In this document: in pieces, positions 34,103-42,795 of the stretch
How positions within the stretch are numbered: the first letter of the stretch is position 1
Layout of the letters: the number at the start of each line of letters is the position of its first letter
DNA from: Planctomycetota bacterium
GTDB taxonomy: Bacteria > Planctomycetota > B15-G4 > JADJEK01
Reading direction: 5' to 3'
Length of the DNA: 64,000 bases
NCBI GenBank assembly: GCA_016709145.1
Contig: JADJEK010000002.1
Coordinates: 372,001-436,000, forward strand
The notes under the pieces: model-generated
What the model was told of the DNA's origin: nothing
Seen by the model: the letters and a program-made list of their open reading frames with translations, nothing else
Databases searched by the model: none
Program-made: the position numbers and the translations under genes

Positions 34103-35086
34103 ATGCTGCACCAAGACAACCTGACCACGCTGCAGTCGCACATCCTCCAGGAAGCCCAGCGCTTCCCCCAAGCGACCGGCCAGTTCTCGTGGATCCTGTC
34201 GGCGATGTCGCTGGCGACGAAAGTCATCGCGTCGAAGATCCGCCGCGCGCGCATCGACGATGTGCTCGGCGCACTCGAGTCGTCGAACGTCCAAGGCGAG
34301 CGCCAGCAGAAGCTCGACGTCATCGCGAACGAGACGCTGCTGCGCTGCCTCGGTACGCGCTCCGGCGTCGCGGTCGTCGCGTCCGAGGAGAACGAAGAGC
34401 CGATGATCCTGCGCCAGGACACCGGCGGGGCGGAGCGGCCGTATTGCGTGCTGTTCGATCCGCTGGACGGTTCGTCGAACCTCGACTGCGCGGGCGCGGT
34501 CGGCACGATCTTCTCGATCCTGCGCTACGACCGCCGCGCGAAGACGCCCGAGGGCTCGCTGCTGCAGCGCGGCGCCGAACAAGTCGCTGCCGGCTACATC
34601 CTGTACGGCTCATCGGTCGTGTTCGTGCTGACGACCGGCAACGGCGTGCACATGTTCGTGCTCGATCCGAACATCGGCGCGTTCGTGCTGGTCGCGAAGG
34701 ACGTCAAGGTCCCGGCCGCGTCGAAGATCTACTCGACGAACGAAGGCAACTGCCTCGGCTTTCCCGACGGCTACCAGCGCTACCTGCGCTTCGCGCACGA
34801 GCAGGGCTACTCGACGCGCTACTCGGGCGCGATGGTCGCGGACGTGCATCGCATCCTGCTGAACGGTGGCGTGTTCCTCTACCCGCCGACCAAGAAGTCG
34901 CCGGACGGCAAGTTGCGCCTGATGTACGAAGCGAACCCGATGGCGTTCTTGATCGAGCAGGCCGGCGGCAAGGCCTACGCGGGCACCGAGCGCATCCTCG
35001 ACATCCAGCCGAAGACGCTGCACCAGCGCACCAGCGTGATCCTCGGCAGCCCGGACGAAGTCTGTCACGTGCTCGCGCATCTGTGA
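34103..35086 (+). CDS. fbp: Fructose-1,6-bisphosphatase, class I
   Basis: The enzyme hydrolyses fructose 1,6-bisphosphate to fructose 6-phosphate in gluconeogenesis. The 327-aa product has the class I metal and phosphate motifs: the acidic VVASEENEEP, the catalytic FDPLDGSSNLDCAGAVGTIF, then IYSTNEGN, YSGAMVADVHRILLNGG and YEANPMAFLIEQAGG. Length is standard. The ATG at 34103 precedes LHQDNLTTLQSHIL, the usual N-terminus; 17 upstream codons are open but not conserved. A TACGCT -10-like box lies about 30 nt upstream. Confidence 0.97.
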   Translation: MLHQDNLTTLQSHILQEAQRFPQATGQFSWILSAMSLATKVIASKIRRARIDDVLGALESSNVQGERQQKLDVIANETLLRCLGTRSGVAVVASEENEEPMILRQDTGGAERPYCVLFDPLDGSSNLDCAGAVGTIFSILRYDRRAKTPEGSLLQRGAEQVAAGYILYGSSVVFVLTTGNGVHMFVLDPNIGAFVLVAKDVKVPAASKIYSTNEGNCLGFPDGYQRYLRFAHEQGYSTRYSGAMVADVHRILLNGGVFLYPPTKKSPDGKLRLMYEANPMAFLIEQAGGKAYAGTERILDIQPKTLHQRTSVILGSPDEVCHVLAHL

Positions 35087-35126
35087 TCGTCGGGGGATCG
35101 TCGGGGGATCGTCGGGGGATCGTCGG
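35085..35126 (+). repeat. 11-bp tandem repeat at the end of fbp
   Basis: GATCGTCGGGG occurs 3.8 times in a row, the first copy overlapping the fbp stop codon (TGATCG). No ORF continues through it. It may be a variable-number tract formed by slippage. The next 225 nt up to the Hsp20 gene contain a TATCGT -10-like box (35233-35238) but no gene I can support. Confidence 0.9.
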
Positions 35127-35352
35127 TCACTCTTGATGAGGGACTGACCGCGCGTTGACGCGTGGCGCCTCACCCCGTGGTGAGTTGCCCCGTGGGACGC
35201 GATGCCGCAGCGAGGTCCTGGGCGTTTCCGGATATCGTCGGCCGCGTCGCGGGCCGCAGCGAACGCGCTGACGGCGGTCAAGCCGGTTCGGCGCCGCGAG
35301 TTCATGGAAGAAGACGAAGAGCTCGACGCAATCGAAGCGAAGGACGGGTCGT

Positions 35353-36111
35353 ATGGCGAAGCCGACGGATGTGGCGTTGTTGGTGGGTGAGGAGTTCGCG
35401 CGTCTCGAGCAGGAGCTCGCCGCGCTCCAAGAGCGTGTGAAGCAGCGCGCGTTCGAGGTCTCGCAGCGCGAGGCCGCTCGCAAGGATCACGTGCGCGATT
35501 GGCTCGACGCCGAGTGCGAGACGTGCTGGCGCGCGCCGATCAACGTGCACGAAACACCGGACGCCGTCGCGATCGAGATCGCGGTGCCGGGCATGATGCG
35601 CGAGCACCTGACGATCGGCGGCCGCCCGGGGCGGTTGATCGTGCGGGGACGCAAGTCGAGCTCGTCGAGCCGCGAGAGCGGTGATCTGCGCGTGCGCGAG
35701 TACAACGCGCAGGAGCTCTATCGCGAGATCGGGTTGCCGCAGGACGTCGATCCGTCGCGCGCGCAGGTCGCGGTCGAACACGGTGTCGCGACGATCCGGA
35801 TCGCGCGTGGCGCGGCGAAAGCTCCGCTCGCGAATGCGCCGGCCGCGAGCACGCCGACCGCTTCGAATCTCGAAGCGAAGAAGTCCGAGCCCGCGAAGCC
35901 CGCGGTCGCCGCGGCGCCCACCGCTTCGAGCAAGCCCGTGCCGAGCAAGGCCCCGACGCCGAGCGCTCCGAGCAAGCCGACTCCGGCCGCGAAGCCCGCA
36001 GCGGTCACGGCGCCCACGGCGCCCACGGCAAAGAAGCCTGCAGCGCCGCCATCGAAGTCGACCAAGCCCGCGAACAAGGCCAAGCCGAAGTCGTTCGGCG
36101 CGAACGGCTGA
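35353..36111 (+). CDS. Hsp20/alpha-crystallin small heat-shock protein with Lys/Pro/Ala-rich tail
   Basis: The 252-aa product has a helical N-terminus (1-48) and an alpha-crystallin domain (about 55-155) with INVHETPDAVAIEIAVPGMM, LIVRGRKSSS, then REIGLPQDVDPSRAQVAVEHG and VATIRIARG, all typical of Hsp20. Instead of the short I-x-I tail, about 90 residues of Ala/Pro/Lys/Ser repeats follow (AAKPAAVTAPTAPTAKKP). This resembles a histone-H1-like or linker tail and is odd for the family. It might mediate nucleic-acid or cell-wall contact. Small heat-shock proteins hold unfolded proteins. Start ATG 35353. Confidence 0.82.
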   Translation: MAKPTDVALLVGEEFARLEQELAALQERVKQRAFEVSQREAARKDHVRDWLDAECETCWRAPINVHETPDAVAIEIAVPGMMREHLTIGGRPGRLIVRGRKSSSSSRESGDLRVREYNAQELYREIGLPQDVDPSRAQVAVEHGVATIRIARGAAKAPLANAPAASTPTASNLEAKKSEPAKPAVAAAPTASSKPVPSKAPTPSAPSKPTPAAKPAAVTAPTAPTAKKPAAPPSKSTKPANKAKPKSFGANG

Positions 36112-36120
36112 CGCGTCCAC

Positions 36121-36207
36121 GTGAGCCCGATCACGGGCTCACGTCGCGACGCCGCCGCGGCAGGCAAGCGAAAGGAGCCGGCTCTTCTTCCGAAGAGCCG
36201 GCTCCTT
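36121..36207. terminator. Two strong hairpins between convergent genes, bidirectional terminator
   Basis: Hairpin 1 is 36121-36142 (9-bp stem GTGAGCCCG, loop ATCA). Hairpin 2 has a perfect 16-bp stem (36172-36187 with 36192-36207, AAGGAGCCGGCTCTTC) and a TTCC loop. AAA precedes and TT follows hairpin 2. It lies between the Hsp20 gene and the thioredoxin-like gene that face each other. Confidence 0.8.
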
Positions 36208-36256
36208 CACTTCGAGGACACGTCGTCGGTCACGCGGACCGACTCCGAGCGTCGAC

Positions 36257-37294
36257 TCAGCGACCGCCGCCCGCGGGGGCCGGGGCCGGCTCGTCCGACG
36301 CCGGTTCTTCGGCTTCCTCGTCGTCCTCTTCGTCCGGCGCGCCGGTGCCCATCATCTTGGCCATCTCGAGTTGCTTCTTGATGCCTTCGATCTGGGCGAC
36401 CAGTTCGCTCTCCGGCTTCAGCTTGACCGCCTCGTCGAGCAGGCGGATCGCTTCGTCGAAGTTCTTGTCCTGCGCGAAGGTCAACGCGCGGATCATTTCG
36501 GCCTTCTGCAGCAGGCCGGGCTTGCCCTGGTGCTCGGCGATGAACGTTTCGATCGCGCCGCGCATGCCGGCGAAGTCGTTCTTCATGCCGAACTCCTGCG
36601 CGATCGTCTCGAGTTTGCGGCCCTCGGCGGCCTCGGCGAAGTCGGCGAGGCGTGCCTCGTACTTCGTCTTCAGACCGGCTTCGTCGCGCGCGTCGAGCGC
36701 CACGATCGAGTCGACCTCGGTGCGATAGAACGGCAGGACGGTTTCTTCGGCGAGCATGCCGAGCGCGTTGTCGAGCGCCTTGGCCTTGTCGACGCCTTCC
36801 AGTGCGCCCGCGGCCGTGAAAGCCTCGTCGCGCTTGATCTTGGCGTCACGCAGCGTCGCGAGGTTCTCGAGGTACGTCTCCGGTCCGCCCGGTTCGTAAC
36901 CCGTCTTCGCGTACGGGCGACCCGACGCGTCGAGCAGGTAGATCGTCGGGAAGCCCTGGACGCCGAACTCGGCCATCAGCTTCGTGTTCTGCTCACGCAC
37001 TTCGTCGGTGACCAGCGACGGGTCGTTCGGGAAGTCGAGCTTCAGCAGCACGAAGTGCTTCGGCGCCTCGGCCTTGAACGTGTCGGTCCCGAAGACCTCT
37101 TGGTCGAGGCGCTGACACCAGATGCACCAGTCCGAGCCGGTGAAGTCGACCAGCACGTCGTGGTTCTCGGCCTTCGCCTTCTCCAACGCTGCCTTGTAGT
37201 CCTGCGTCCAGAGATCGTCGCCGGCGAACGCCGCGACGGACAACGACAGACTCGAGAGGACGGCCGCGAGGGCCGTGCGGAACGCGCGCGTCAT
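36257..37294 (-). CDS. Exported thioredoxin-family protein
   Basis: The 345-aa product has a signal peptide (TRAFRTALAAVLSSLSLSVAAFA) and a thioredoxin fold (about 35-150). The active site is DWCIWCQRLDQEVF (CxxC with Ile-Trp), and GVQGFPTIYLLDASG holds the cis-proline. A C-terminal helical domain (about 150-310) and an acidic, Glu/Asp/Pro-rich tail follow. Similar proteins are called thioredoxin-like DUF255/TlpA-type disulfide reductases in the periplasm. Substrate unknown. It is monocistronic and faces the Hsp20 gene across a bidirectional terminator. Confidence 0.8.
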   Translation of the reverse strand: MTRAFRTALAAVLSSLSLSVAAFAGDDLWTQDYKAALEKAKAENHDVLVDFTGSDWCIWCQRLDQEVFGTDTFKAEAPKHFVLLKLDFPNDPSLVTDEVREQNTKLMAEFGVQGFPTIYLLDASGRPYAKTGYEPGGPETYLENLATLRDAKIKRDEAFTAAGALEGVDKAKALDNALGMLAEETVLPFYRTEVDSIVALDARDEAGLKTKYEARLADFAEAAEGRKLETIAQEFGMKNDFAGMRGAIETFIAEHQGKPGLLQKAEMIRALTFAQDKNFDEAIRLLDEAVKLKPESELVAQIEGIKKQLEMAKMMGTGAPDEEDDEEAEEPASDEPAPAPAGGGR

Positions 37295-37523
37295 GGGGGA
37301 TCGGACTCCGCGGATGGGTCGGATGCGGGGCTGGGCTCCGCCGGGAGTCCGCTCGGTCGCATCGGAAAGCGGAGGATGGTACGGCTGGCCCTGCGGGCGC
37401 TCCCCGTGGAAACCTCAAAAAACACGGCAGGGTGAGCCTTCCGACGCACTTGGGCCCAGGCGCTTCTGCGCCGGCAGCGGGGATCGGGTGGGGCGAACTC
37501 GAGGCGGCGATCGCGCCTGCCGT

Positions 37524-38534
37524 TCAGGAACCGAATTCGACGGTGAACGGCAAGCTCAACCGATGGGCACCGAAGGTGGCGTCGAGGCGGACGTGGGTCG
37601 GTTGCTCGGGATCCGGCACGAACGCGAGCTCGAGGCGGACCTGCGTCGTGGTGGTGGCTTCGTGTGCGACCGGCACTTCGACCCCGCCGCGAGTGGTGTG
37701 CGCGAGCATCGCGTCGAGGCGCTGGTCGCGAACGAGTGCGGCGTCCATGAACACGAGCGCGAGCGAGCCGCCGGACTGCCGCGTGAGCATGACGTAGTAG
37801 TGCCCGGCCGGCAGTTTCTTGTCGCCGACCGACACCGTCAGGCTCGAGTCCCACGTGGTCCAGAAGTCCTTGCCGAAGCGCCAGCGTCGATCGTTCAACG
37901 ACTCGCCGGTGAAGTGCGCCTCGAACTCGGGCTTCCATTCCACCGGCCCCCAGTCGAGGGCGATCTGTCCCGCGCTGCCGGTCGCGCTGCTGAACACGAG
38001 TCGAGCTTCGCGTCGATCGGATTGGCTCGCGGTCGCGCGCTGCGTCGATGCTTCGTGGGCTGCATCGCGCACGAGGTCGGCCAGGAATTCCTTGAAGCGC
38101 GGATCGGCATGCAGGGACTTCAGGTCCTGGTCCTCGCGCACGCGACGCAGGTCCATGCCGCCCGCGGCCATGGCTTTGCGCAGCCACGCGAAGGCCTGAT
38201 CCGATTCTCCGCGCAGCGCATGCACGCAGGCGATGTTGTAGGCCCCGATGCCGGCGACGCCCGGCAGTTGCGCGGCGCGCCGATGAGCTTCGAGCGCCTC
38301 GTCGACGCGACCCAGGGAGTGCAGCGCGTAGCCGAGGTTCACCCACGCTTGCCCGTCGCGCTCGTTGCGGGCGATCAGACCGCGTGCCGCCGCGATGACG
38401 TCGTCCCAACGTTCCGACGTCAGGGCATTGACGAGATCGGCGCGCAGCTCGTTCTCGGTGCGTGCGGGCGGATCCTGTGCGAGGGCGAACGCGAGCGTCC
38501 AGACCGACACACACGCGAGCAGAGCGGCACGCAT
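37524..38534 (-). CDS. Secreted TPR protein with a DUF2911-like C-terminal domain
   Basis: The 336-aa product has a signal peptide (RAALLACVSVWTLAFALA), a TPR array (about 30-145, GQAWVNLGYALHSLGRVDEAL) and a C-terminal beta domain (about 175-336). The latter has DWGPVEWKPEFEAHF, WRFGKDFWTTWDSSL and KKLPAGHYYVMLTRQ, the pattern of DUF2911 proteins. Its function is unknown. In planctomycetes and Bacteroidetes, DUF2911 proteins are exported and often carry TPRs. The ATG at 38534 gives the signal peptide; the longer open frame has no domain sense. It has its own intergenic spacing from both neighbours. Confidence 0.72.
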   Translation of the reverse strand: MRAALLACVSVWTLAFALAQDPPARTENELRADLVNALTSERWDDVIAAARGLIARNERDGQAWVNLGYALHSLGRVDEALEAHRRAAQLPGVAGIGAYNIACVHALRGESDQAFAWLRKAMAAGGMDLRRVREDQDLKSLHADPRFKEFLADLVRDAAHEASTQRATASQSDRREARLVFSSATGSAGQIALDWGPVEWKPEFEAHFTGESLNDRRWRFGKDFWTTWDSSLTVSVGDKKLPAGHYYVMLTRQSGGSLALVFMDAALVRDQRLDAMLAHTTRGGVEVPVAHEATTTTQVRLELAFVPDPEQPTHVRLDATFGAHRLSLPFTVEFGS

Positions 38535-38611
38535 CGCGAAGCCTCGGGGAGTGGGATGTTGCGTCGTGTACGGCGTGGGCCGCGGCGGTGTTGGAGCGAA
38601 TTCCCCGCCGC

Positions 38612-40357
38612 TCACGGCAGTTGGAACGAGATCGCGTTGGACGCGGTTGCACCCTGCGGTCCGGTCGGGTCCGAGATCCAGACCTGCGAGTACAGCGTCG
38701 CGCCGCTCGGCAGTCCGGCCGGCCACGGCAACGACCACGTGAACGTACCGGTTGCCGACGTCGAAACCGGGAACGCGACGGCGGGCACCCCGATCATCGC
38801 CGGTACGAGCGTGCCGCCGAGAACGGGGGTCGGCGCCATGGCGACCGAGAACAGCAACATCGTGAACGCCTGAGGCGCGGCGCCCGACAACGAGAACGTG
38901 GTCGGGGAACCGGCGACGAGCGGACCTTCGCCGAACCACTTCGGTGCGCCCGCCGCGCCCGGCAGCGACTCGCCGAGCCAGGTCCACGGCTTGTCGGAGA
39001 CTTGCATGATCCACATCGCGCCGCGCAGCGGGCCGCCGTCGTCGTCGCCGATCGCACCGACGGCGAGGTCGAGGACGCCGTCGTGGTTGAAGTCGCCGAG
39101 GTTCGCCATCGAGTGGCCGAAGCGACAGCCGTCGTCGAGCACGCCGGTGAAGTTGCCCTCGGTCTGAGTGATCTTGCGGATGCGCGCGATCGTGCCGGCC
39201 TTCGTCAGCGAGAAGATCCAGATCCCGCCCTTGTCGGAGAACATCGTGTCGCCGCCGCCGTCGTCCTCGCCGGTGGCGGACACCGCGAGTTCGAGGATTC
39301 CGTCGCCGTCGATGTCGCCGAGACTCGTGACGGCGTGGCCGAGGAAGTCCCAGTTCTGCAGTTCATTGAGCAGCACGTCCGGCTGGGTCGCACCGCCTTC
39401 GAACGAGCTGATCTTGATCTCGTTCTTGACCGTTCCGTTCGGTTTCAGGAACAGCACGTACGCCGCGCCTCGAGACCAACCGCCGTCCTGGTCGATGATC
39501 GCGCCGACCGCGATGTCGGTGACACCGTCCTCGTCGAGATCGCCGAGGCTGCAGACCGAGAAACCGAAGCGGTCCTGGTTCTTCAGCGTGTGCTGGAAGC
39601 CGCCGTAGTAGTTGCTGATCTTCGACCACGTCTTCACGGTGCCCTGCGGCGTCAGGTAGATCACGTACACGGCGCCGGTGTTGACGCCGCCGTTCGGCGA
39701 GGCCTTGGTGTCGCTGTCGTACAACGCGCCGACCGCGAGATCGACGACGCCGTCGCCGTCGAGGTCGCCGAGGTTGCACAGCGACTGACCGAAGCGATCG
39801 CTGTCGTCGATCAGGATCGCGGGCAAGTTGCCCGACGTCGACGACACGTGGTTCCAGGCCTTCACCGTGCCGTTGCGATTCAGCCGCAGGATGTAGAACG
39901 AGCCACGATCGGCGCCGGGGCAGCAGCCACCGTCGTCGTCGAGCCACGCTCCGACCGCGATGTCCGGAACGCCGTCACCGTCGAAATCGCCGAGCGGCGC
40001 GATCGAGTTGCCGAAGCCGTCGCCGTCCTCGAGCACGGCCGTGAAATTGCCCTGCGTCGAGCTGATCTTCTGTGTGGCTCTGGCGGTTCCGTCCGCCTTC
40101 ATGAAGTGGATGTACAGCGCACCGCGCTCCGGCCCGCCGTCCGCTTCGACGTAGGCGCCCACGGCGATGTCGTCGACGCCATCCAGATCGACGTCGCCGA
40201 TGTTCGCGACCGAGACTCCGTACAGCGAGAAGTCCGGGAGCGGCGTGATGCCGCCCGAGAGCGAACTCAACTTGGTGTGCGACAGGACCTTGCCGGGGTC
40301 GCAGACGCCATCGGAAGCCAGTGCGGTCAACATCAAGCAAACGAACGTCGATTTCAT
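38612..40357 (-). CDS. Secreted FG-GAP (integrin-alpha-like) beta-propeller protein
   Basis: The 581-aa product has a short signal peptide (KSTFVCLMLTALASDG) and about seven FG-GAP/VCBS blades with repeated GDxDxDGVxDIAVGA motifs, e.g. IGDVDLDGVDDIAVGA, LGDFDGDGVPDIAVGA and LGDLDGDGVVDLAVGA, which bind calcium in integrins. The C-terminal 115 residues are a hydrophobic beta domain of the kind also seen at the end of the protein at 57120-58712. A cell-surface structural or adhesive role is inferred. ATG 40357 is preferred because an AGGATG element precedes it by six bases; ATG 40366 is the alternative. Confidence 0.83.
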   Translation of the reverse strand: MKSTFVCLMLTALASDGVCDPGKVLSHTKLSSLSGGITPLPDFSLYGVSVANIGDVDLDGVDDIAVGAYVEADGGPERGALYIHFMKADGTARATQKISSTQGNFTAVLEDGDGFGNSIAPLGDFDGDGVPDIAVGAWLDDDGGCCPGADRGSFYILRLNRNGTVKAWNHVSSTSGNLPAILIDDSDRFGQSLCNLGDLDGDGVVDLAVGALYDSDTKASPNGGVNTGAVYVIYLTPQGTVKTWSKISNYYGGFQHTLKNQDRFGFSVCSLGDLDEDGVTDIAVGAIIDQDGGWSRGAAYVLFLKPNGTVKNEIKISSFEGGATQPDVLLNELQNWDFLGHAVTSLGDIDGDGILELAVSATGEDDGGGDTMFSDKGGIWIFSLTKAGTIARIRKITQTEGNFTGVLDDGCRFGHSMANLGDFNHDGVLDLAVGAIGDDDGGPLRGAMWIMQVSDKPWTWLGESLPGAAGAPKWFGEGPLVAGSPTTFSLSGAAPQAFTMLLFSVAMAPTPVLGGTLVPAMIGVPAVAFPVSTSATGTFTWSLPWPAGLPSGATLYSQVWISDPTGPQGATASNAISFQLP

Positions 40358-40469
40358 CGCGAGCATCCTGCGTGCGCCGAAGTCGGCCGCCGGTCGGGGT
40401 CGGGGCCACAGAGTAACCCGGAAATCGGCGGTGTGCGAAGCCCGGCTGGGACATCGCCCGATCGTGCGG

Positions 40470-40502
40470 TAACCTGCCCGATTCCGACCCAGGGGTGTCG
40501 GA
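40470..40502 (+). promoter_or_regulatory. Candidate -10 element (TAACCT) and dyad upstream of ychF
   Basis: GCGGTAACCT (TAACCT at 40470-40475) is followed by an inverted repeat TCCGAC/GTCGGA (40483-40488, 40497-40502) and then GGAGGC before the ATG at 40515. The arrangement resembles those before 27237 and 58784. Confidence 0.35.
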
Positions 40503-40514
40503 CCGGAGGCAGTG

Positions 40515-41609
40515 ATGGGATTCAAGTGCGGCATCGTCGGTCTGCCCAACGTCGGCAAGTCGACCCTGTTCAACGCGCTCACCGAGAGCGCCCTCGCGCA
40601 AGCGGCGAACTACCCGTTTTGCACGATCGAACCGAACCTGGGCCAAGTCCCCGTGCCCGATGCACGGCTCGAGGTCCTCGCGCGGTTGGCGAAGTCGAAG
40701 GACATCATCCCGACGCAGCTCGCGTTCGTCGACATCGCCGGCTTGGTGCGCGGCGCGTCGAAGGGCGAAGGACTCGGCAACAAATTCCTGTCGCATATCC
40801 GCGAAGTCGACGCGATCGTCCACGTGCTGCGCTGCTTCGAGAGCGGCGACATCGTGCACGTCGAAGGCAAGGTCGACCCGGTCGCCGACGCGAGCACCGT
40901 CGAGACCGAGTTGATGCTCGCCGACCTCGAGTCGCTGGAGCGGCGCCGCGACGGATTGCAGAAGCGCATGCGCGGCGGCGACAAGGACGCGACGTTGCAG
41001 TACGGCCTCTGCGAGCGCGTCATCGCGGTGCTCGCGGCCGGCAAGCCCGCGCGCATCGTGGAAGTCGCCGAGGACGAGAAGAAGGCGTTCCGCGAGCTGC
41101 AGTTGATGACGTCGAAGCCCGTGCTCTACGCCTGCAACGTCGACGAGCGTTCGGCCGCGACCGGCAACGACCATTCGCGTCGGGTCGCCGAGAAGGCCGC
41201 GGCCGAAGGCGCGGTCGCGGTCGTGATCTCGGCGGCGATCGAGAGCGAAGTCGCGCAACTGCCGGCCGAAGAACGCGCGACGTTCCTCGAAGACCTCGGC
41301 TTGCGCGAAACTGGCCTCGCTCGCGTCGTGCGCGCCGGCTACGACTTGCTGCACCTGATCACCTACTTCACGGTCGGTCCGAAGGAGACCCACGCGTGGA
41401 CGATCGTGCGCGGCACCAAGGGCCCGAAGGCGGCCGGTGTGATCCACACCGACTTCGAGAAGGGCTACATCCGCGCCGAGACCATCGCTTACGACGACTA
41501 CGTCGAGTACGGCGGTGAAGCCGGAGCGCGCGAAGCCGGCGTGTTGCGCATGGAAGGCAAGGACTACGTCGTCGCCGACGGCGACGTGATGCACTTCCAC
41601 TTCGCATGA
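40515..41609 (+). CDS. ychF: Ribosome-associated ATPase YchF (Obg family)
   Basis: YchF is a universally conserved P-loop protein that binds ATP more readily than GTP and associates with ribosomes. The 364-aa product has GLPNVGKSTLFNAL (Walker A), PYCTIEP-like YPFCTIEPNLG, FVDIAGLVRGASKGEG, the NVDE that replaces the G4 motif NKxD (ACNVDERS), and the TGS/C-terminal domain ending YVVADGDVMHFHF. Length is normal. ATG 40515 follows GGAGGCAGTG; a GTG one codon upstream is also possible. Its stop overlaps the next gene by 4 nt. Confidence 0.96.
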   Translation: MGFKCGIVGLPNVGKSTLFNALTESALAQAANYPFCTIEPNLGQVPVPDARLEVLARLAKSKDIIPTQLAFVDIAGLVRGASKGEGLGNKFLSHIREVDAIVHVLRCFESGDIVHVEGKVDPVADASTVETELMLADLESLERRRDGLQKRMRGGDKDATLQYGLCERVIAVLAAGKPARIVEVAEDEKKAFRELQLMTSKPVLYACNVDERSAATGNDHSRRVAEKAAAEGAVAVVISAAIESEVAQLPAEERATFLEDLGLRETGLARVVRAGYDLLHLITYFTVGPKETHAWTIVRGTKGPKAAGVIHTDFEKGYIRAETIAYDDYVEYGGEAGAREAGVLRMEGKDYVVADGDVMHFHFA

Positions 41610-42103
41610 GCGACTGGATCGACGACGGCGTCCGGTTCTCGTGCAATCGCTGCGGTTCGTGTTGCACGGGGCCGGCCGGCGAAGTCGCGTGTTCGCCCGA
41701 CGAGATCGTCGCGATGGCGAGCATGCTCGGGCTGTTGCCGTTCGAGTTCAAAGCGCAGTACGTCGTCGAACTGCAAGGTGGTCCGGGACTACGGCAGCTC
41801 GAACGCGGACCCGGATCGTTCGATTGTGTGTTCCTCGATCGCGAGGGCGGCCTGGCGCGGTGTCGCGTGCATGCGGCGCGGCCCACGCAGTGTCGGACGT
41901 GGCCGTTCTGGCCGGCGTACCTTGCGCGCGCGGGCGATTTCGCGGCGTTGGCCGAGCATTGCGTCGGGGTGCGCCGTGGCCTCGAGGGCGTCGGGCTGCT
42001 CCACACGCGCGACGAAGTACTGCGCGCCGCCGCGGCGACTCCCGGTGGATTGGTGTCGCATCACGACGTCGAGGACGTCGGCGGGCGCAACGGCTTGTCC
42101 TGA
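41606..42103 (+). CDS. YkgJ-family cysteine-cluster protein
   Basis: The 165-aa product has the CxxCxxCC signature near the start (CNRCGSCC at residues 13-20), then CVFLDREGGLARCRVHAARPTQC (in two conserved parts) that provides further cysteines, the pattern of the YkgJ/UPF0153 zinc- or iron-chelating family. The molecular function is not established. It is coupled to ychF by a 4-nt overlap. Its last 43 nt overlap the end of the opposite-strand small cysteine gene. Confidence 0.85.
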   Translation: MSDWIDDGVRFSCNRCGSCCTGPAGEVACSPDEIVAMASMLGLLPFEFKAQYVVELQGGPGLRQLERGPGSFDCVFLDREGGLARCRVHAARPTQCRTWPFWPAYLARAGDFAALAEHCVGVRRGLEGVGLLHTRDEVLRAAAATPGGLVSHHDVEDVGGRNGLS

Positions 42104-42264
42104 AACAACTGGCACGGCATCCCGGTCTCGCGCAGGACGACGACGGATGGGTAGTCCTTGCCCTTGAAGCCGTACGCCTTGCAGCCGCGCGGCGCGGCCG
42201 GGTTCCAGGTCACGATGAAGTGCTCGCAACGCGCGCAGTCGGGCCGCTTCGCAGGTTCGCTCAC
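42061..42264 (-). CDS. Small conserved cysteine protein (CxxC...C...C)
   Basis: The 67-aa product starts at GTG 42264, overlapping the HIT-gene stop by 4 nt (GTGA). It contains CARCEHFIVTWNPAAPRGC, then KAYGFKGKDYPSVVVL and SGMPC-like TGMPCQLF. This pattern (CxxC, FxVTW, GCKAxGFK, PSxxV, GxxC) is shared by short proteins in several phyla that are sometimes misnamed uracil-DNA glycosylase. The four cysteines suggest a zinc site. Function is unknown. It is too short for usual gene-calling thresholds but its motif and coupling support it. It converges with and overlaps the YkgJ gene. Confidence 0.72.
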   Translation of the reverse strand: MSEPAKRPDCARCEHFIVTWNPAAPRGCKAYGFKGKDYPSVVVLRETGMPCQLFQDKPLRPPTSSTS

Positions 42265-42674
42265 GACGACAGCTCCCGGACGATCGCGGCGGCGACGTCG
42301 GCCGCGAACGATGCTCGGACCGGGCGGGGGGCTGCGTCGCGCAGCTTCGACGCCCAGATCGGTTGCGGGAAGTACGCGTCGTCCACGTAGCGCGGGACGA
42401 CGTGCCAATGCACGTGCGGCACGACGTTGCCGAGACTGGCGACGTTGATCTTGGCCGGGGCGACCACGGAGCGCAGAGCGGACTCGGCGGCACACACGAG
42501 CGTGAAGACGCGTTGGCGTACGGCTGGCGCGAGGTCGGTCAGTTCGCGCACGTGCGCGGTCGTGACGACGCGCAACAGGGCCGGATGCTCGGCCTCGTGC
42601 GGCCAGACGATGCGTGCATCGGCTTCCGCATGCACGACCTGTCCGCCGCTGGTGGAGCAGAACACGCAATCCAT
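42261..42674 (-). CDS. HIT-family nucleotide hydrolase/transferase
   Basis: The 137-aa product begins with DCVFCSTSGG (a possible metal-binding CxxC) and carries the histidine triad HVHWHVVPRY (HxHxH with phi residues), the catalytic histidine being the middle one. KINVASLGNVVPHVHWHV is the usual context. HIT proteins hydrolyse nucleotide phosphoramidates or dinucleoside polyphosphates. Substrate cannot be predicted. It is divergent from the operon starting at 42796 and coupled to the small cysteine gene downstream. Confidence 0.9.
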   Translation of the reverse strand: MDCVFCSTSGGQVVHAEADARIVWPHEAEHPALLRVVTTAHVRELTDLAPAVRQRVFTLVCAAESALRSVVAPAKINVASLGNVVPHVHWHVVPRYVDDAYFPQPIWASKLRDAAPRPVRASFAADVAAAIVRELSS

Positions 42675-42795
42675 GGCGCGGCAGGGTAGCGACCGAGTTC
42701 TCGGAATGGCTTGAAACGTCGATCGGACGCTCGCATCGAACCGGCGTCGAGGGCGTCGCCCCCGGCAGCGTCATTTCCTCCGCAAGGAGTCCGTC

